Below, piece by piece: positions 61,786 through 64,000 of a stretch of 64,000 nt of DNA. Source of the stretch: Asparagopsis taxiformis (taxonomy: Eukaryota; Rhodophyta; Florideophyceae; Bonnemaisoniales; Bonnemaisoniaceae); assembly GCA_030407315.1 (NCBI GenBank), contig JALQPE010001975.1, forward strand, positions 37,232 to 101,231. Direction: 5' to 3'. Position numbers and translations under genes: made by a program. Numbering within the stretch: position 1 is the stretch's first letter; every line of letters begins with the position of its first letter. The notes under the pieces were generated by a model. It worked only from the letters and a program-made list of their open reading frames with translations, was not told where the DNA came from and searched no databases.

Positions 61786-63139
61786 TCAATTTGGTGGCCC
61801 AGCATCTCCTGTGCCGAAAATTCCCGCAGTCACTTCTGATATACTATATCGTAGTAGTAGTAGTAGTCTAGACGTGTTTCGCACTTGACGCATCAGGGAA
61901 GGCTGCACGGAAGGTTGAGACTACGCTACTTGCGTACCGCGTCGTCTGAAATAGCGAGTAGTGTTTGTTGTATAGTTGTGGAGTATGCGTCTAGTGGTTT
62001 GTAAAGCTTGCAGAACGGGATAGGGATGTGGGTGGCCCTATTTTATGAGTACATGAGTACCAATATTCAGGGTTGACAAAGCGGAAAGTCATAGGCTCGT
62101 ACATGTTTGAGATTGCATAGTGGAGAAAATATTTACATCGAAATTTACATGGAGCAGATGGAGGTTTTAAGGATGAGGTATGAGAGGAAGAAAATTCTTC
62201 TGTGGTATGAGGATGTGTTCTGTGGGGGATGCAATCTTGGGATGGTACAGGGGGAGGTGGAAATGTACGGAGTGCGGGTTTAGAATGGATTGTGATTCGG
62301 AGAGGAGTGCCGACAAGCATATTATGGGGATTGGGGAGACGCTGCGGGGTGTTGGGGTAGTGAGGGCAGAGGAGGTGTTTAGGTGGGACCGTAGGAGGGT
62401 GCGGTTGAAGGCGCCGAGAGGAGGGGTTTTTAGGAAAGTGAGGAGAAAGAAGGGGAGGGGGTGGCGTCTGTTCTGGCTGTGGTGAGTGGGGATGTGATGG
62501 AGAAGAAGGGGGTTATTGTATTTGGGGAGGGAGGGGAGTGGGAGGATGGGTGCGAAGTGGGGGGTTGATATGTGGTTCAGAGCGGGGAGGTTTCTGGGGA
62601 GACGGCGGGGGAGCGGGAGCGTGGGGCCAGTGTGGTGGTGTATACGGTATCGAAGATGCGGATGGCGTGGGGGCATGGAGCAGCTGAGGGAGGGAGGGGT
62701 GGAGCAGGTCGGGTACGGGATGGGGAGTGAGAGGTTTTGGAAGAGTAAGCTGCAGGGGAAGTTTGTGGAGAGGGCGAAGGAGAGGGGTTGAAGGTAGAGG
62801 AGAGAGGGTATTGAAGAACAATACGTTTCAAAGGTGATGGGGGAGAGCATGGTCGAGGAGATAGGGGGTGTTTTTCCCTATTCTGAGGTAGTATGAGGAC
62901 TGGTTATACGAAATCTGTACGGTAGAGCAGAACAGTAGGTATGGAATGGAGGTGTGCACCGTGGAAGCGGGGATAGGTAGCTGAAAATGCGTGCTAGAGT
63001 GGTATTGGGGGTGTTTGAGGTACAGTACGGGGGAGGTGAGCACCAACTGGAAGGGGGTGTGAGCGAGAGGATGAAAAAATTAAAGACGAAATTGGAGTCG
63101 ACCGACAAGGAAAAATAGAGTGGTCGCCGTGATGGATGC
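61786..63139. other. G-rich non-coding region
   Basis: From about 62160 to 62830 the plus strand is strongly G-rich and C-poor, which makes long but meaningless Pro/Leu/Ser-rich frames on the minus strand. A G-quadruplex-type stretch lies at 62596-62626, with four G-runs of three or more. A short plus-strand frame at 62180-62485 contains CTECGFRMDCDSERSADKH, slightly like a zinc finger, but it is not supported as a gene. A TAG/TAC microsatellite (GTAGTAGTAGTAGTAG) is near 61852-61867. Confidence 0.5.
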
Positions 63140-63431
63140 GGACATCCATGTCGAGCACGGCGGCAGAAATTTCTGGGGTCGAAATTTTTGAATTTCTGAA
63201 CCGGCGCCCGTCCTAGGTGGACATAGACATGGCGGAAGTCCATCCCGAGGGGGACATCCGTGGTACTAGAAACAATGAATGTCGTCCTAGTAATACTAGA
63301 CGTACTAGACCGCATGGACGTCCGGTTCTAGGCGGACATCCAAAAATACTGGAGAACATGGACGTCCGCCTAGTAATACTAGGTGTACTAGAGGTTGTGG
63401 ACGTCCGCGTCCATTTCCGAGAACACAGACG
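63140..63431 (+). repeat. GGACGTCC / CTAGTA-TACTAG satellite and boundary copy
   Basis: Contains several GGACATCC or GGACGTCC words, and CTAGTAATACTAG at 63287-63299 and 63370-63382. It also has CAGAAATTTCTGGGGTCGAAA, similar to the core of the ~200-bp repeats. It ends with the 33-bp sequence shared, inverted, with 41740-41772. Confidence 0.7.
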
Positions 63432-64000
63432 TCGACGCTGTTCGCAGGACCGCTCGCGGACCGGGCGCCCGGAACAGCGCGAATTGATGGACCATGCCTA
63501 GGCTAAGGGAAGGTAGAACGGGCTCTCAGGACTTCCCGGCAAAGGAGTTGCGAAAGCGCGGAGCGGCGGTCGGCGTGCGAGTAGGCGTTGTCATTTTCGT
63601 CGCCGGGAGCCGACGCCGGCACTGAGCCAGCCAGGAGGGATTCGTCGTCGTGCGCCATCGCGACGAAGGAGCGGGCGACGAGGCGAACGGAGAACGTGAG
63701 TAGAGGAGAAGGAACGAAAGAGGAAGGAAAGTGAACAGCGAAGGGAAGAACAGAGAAGAACGAGGAGAAAAGCAGACGCGAGAAGAAGCAACGGAAGGTA
63801 TGCGTGAGAAGATGACGCGCGAGGACGCGCTGTGGAGTTAGTCGGGGGAGTGTGGTACAATTTATTCGGTCGACGCGCGCGCGCTTCGTAACGAACTGCG
63901 TCTGGCTGAGTCCGCATGCAATCCGCGAATTAATTAGTTAGTAAGCGAGCGTACCGTAGCGATTCGATTACGTGTCACGGCGCGCCGGAACGAACGCGTG
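63432..64000. other. GC-rich segment, probably the edge of another element
   Basis: Composition changes abruptly to CpG-rich, as in gypsy-2. An inverted repeat, GCTGTTC...GAACAGC, lies at about 63438-63476. A minus-strand frame at 63591-63917 is hydrophobic and Arg-rich but unrecognised. It may be the start of a second gypsy-2-like element cut by the window end. Confidence 0.4.

Noticed and set aside
62167..62850. 227-codon minus-strand ORF
   Set aside because: Its Pro/Leu/Ser/His composition follows directly from the C-rich strand of a G-rich tract; two other frames there are equally open.

Overview
The window is eukaryotic, gene-poor and packed with transposable elements. My best guess for the source is a red alga of the Chondrus type. 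This is an inference from the mix of short intron-poor genes, a germin-like cupin, a Spondin_N protein, and Ty3/gypsy, Ty1/copia, DIRS-like, pogo and CACTA/Plavaka elements. No rRNA gene and no convincing tRNA gene was found.

Layout. 1-6.5 kb: a minus-strand Ty3/gypsy element (gypsy-1) with gag, protease and pol, broken by one amber stop and a frameshift. 6.9-8.5 kb: a decayed copy of a transposon accessory gene whose intact relative lies at 48.1-49.8 kb, ending in a CACTA terminus. 8.5-10.3 kb: short repeats and an orphan gypsy integrase tail. 10.56-13.12 kb: a complete pogo-like DNA transposon with terminal inverted repeats and a TA target duplication, but a broken transposase. 14.7-18.8 kb: the most host-like stretch, with a secreted germin-like protein (minus) and a secreted Spondin_N protein (plus). 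19.2-23.9 kb: a copia element with both LTRs and a TTAAC duplication, inserted into one terminal repeat of a DIRS-like element (24.5-29.2 kb, minus; RT/RNase H plus tyrosine recombinase). 29.3-41.7 kb: a CpG-rich gypsy element (gypsy-2) with a chromodomain integrase on the minus strand and a large unidentified antisense ORF at its 3' side. 41.7-43.8 kb: satellites with 43-bp and 24-bp units and longer ones. 44.4-50.0 kb: a Plavaka/CACTA-type transposase convergent with two accessory ORFs joined by a TAATG stop/start overlap.

The most unusual block is 50.05-61.8 kb. Two long genes diverge. One encodes a bacterial-type beta-class amino-methyltransferase (DPPY) fused to a SET domain. The other, now split by two frameshifts, encodes a ParB/Srx-like domain followed by a phytanoyl-CoA-dioxygenase-like 2-oxoglutarate oxygenase. 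About eight copies of a structured ~200-bp repeat flank and punctuate the pair. Seven copies carry the perfect 16-bp palindrome TGTGCCGTACGGCACA, which resembles a bacterial parS site in size and outer bases. The copy at the left edge is inverted relative to those at the right edge. I read this as a candidate undescribed mobile or selfish DNA/chromatin-modification module with its own binding sites; the functional link is inference.

From 61.8 kb to the end there is G-rich non-coding DNA, a GGACGTCC/CTAGTA-TACTAG satellite that mirrors the one at 41.7 kb, and a GC-rich segment like gypsy-2. Single-base frameshifts interrupt otherwise well-preserved genes many times, so assembly indels should be considered before calling them pseudogenes.
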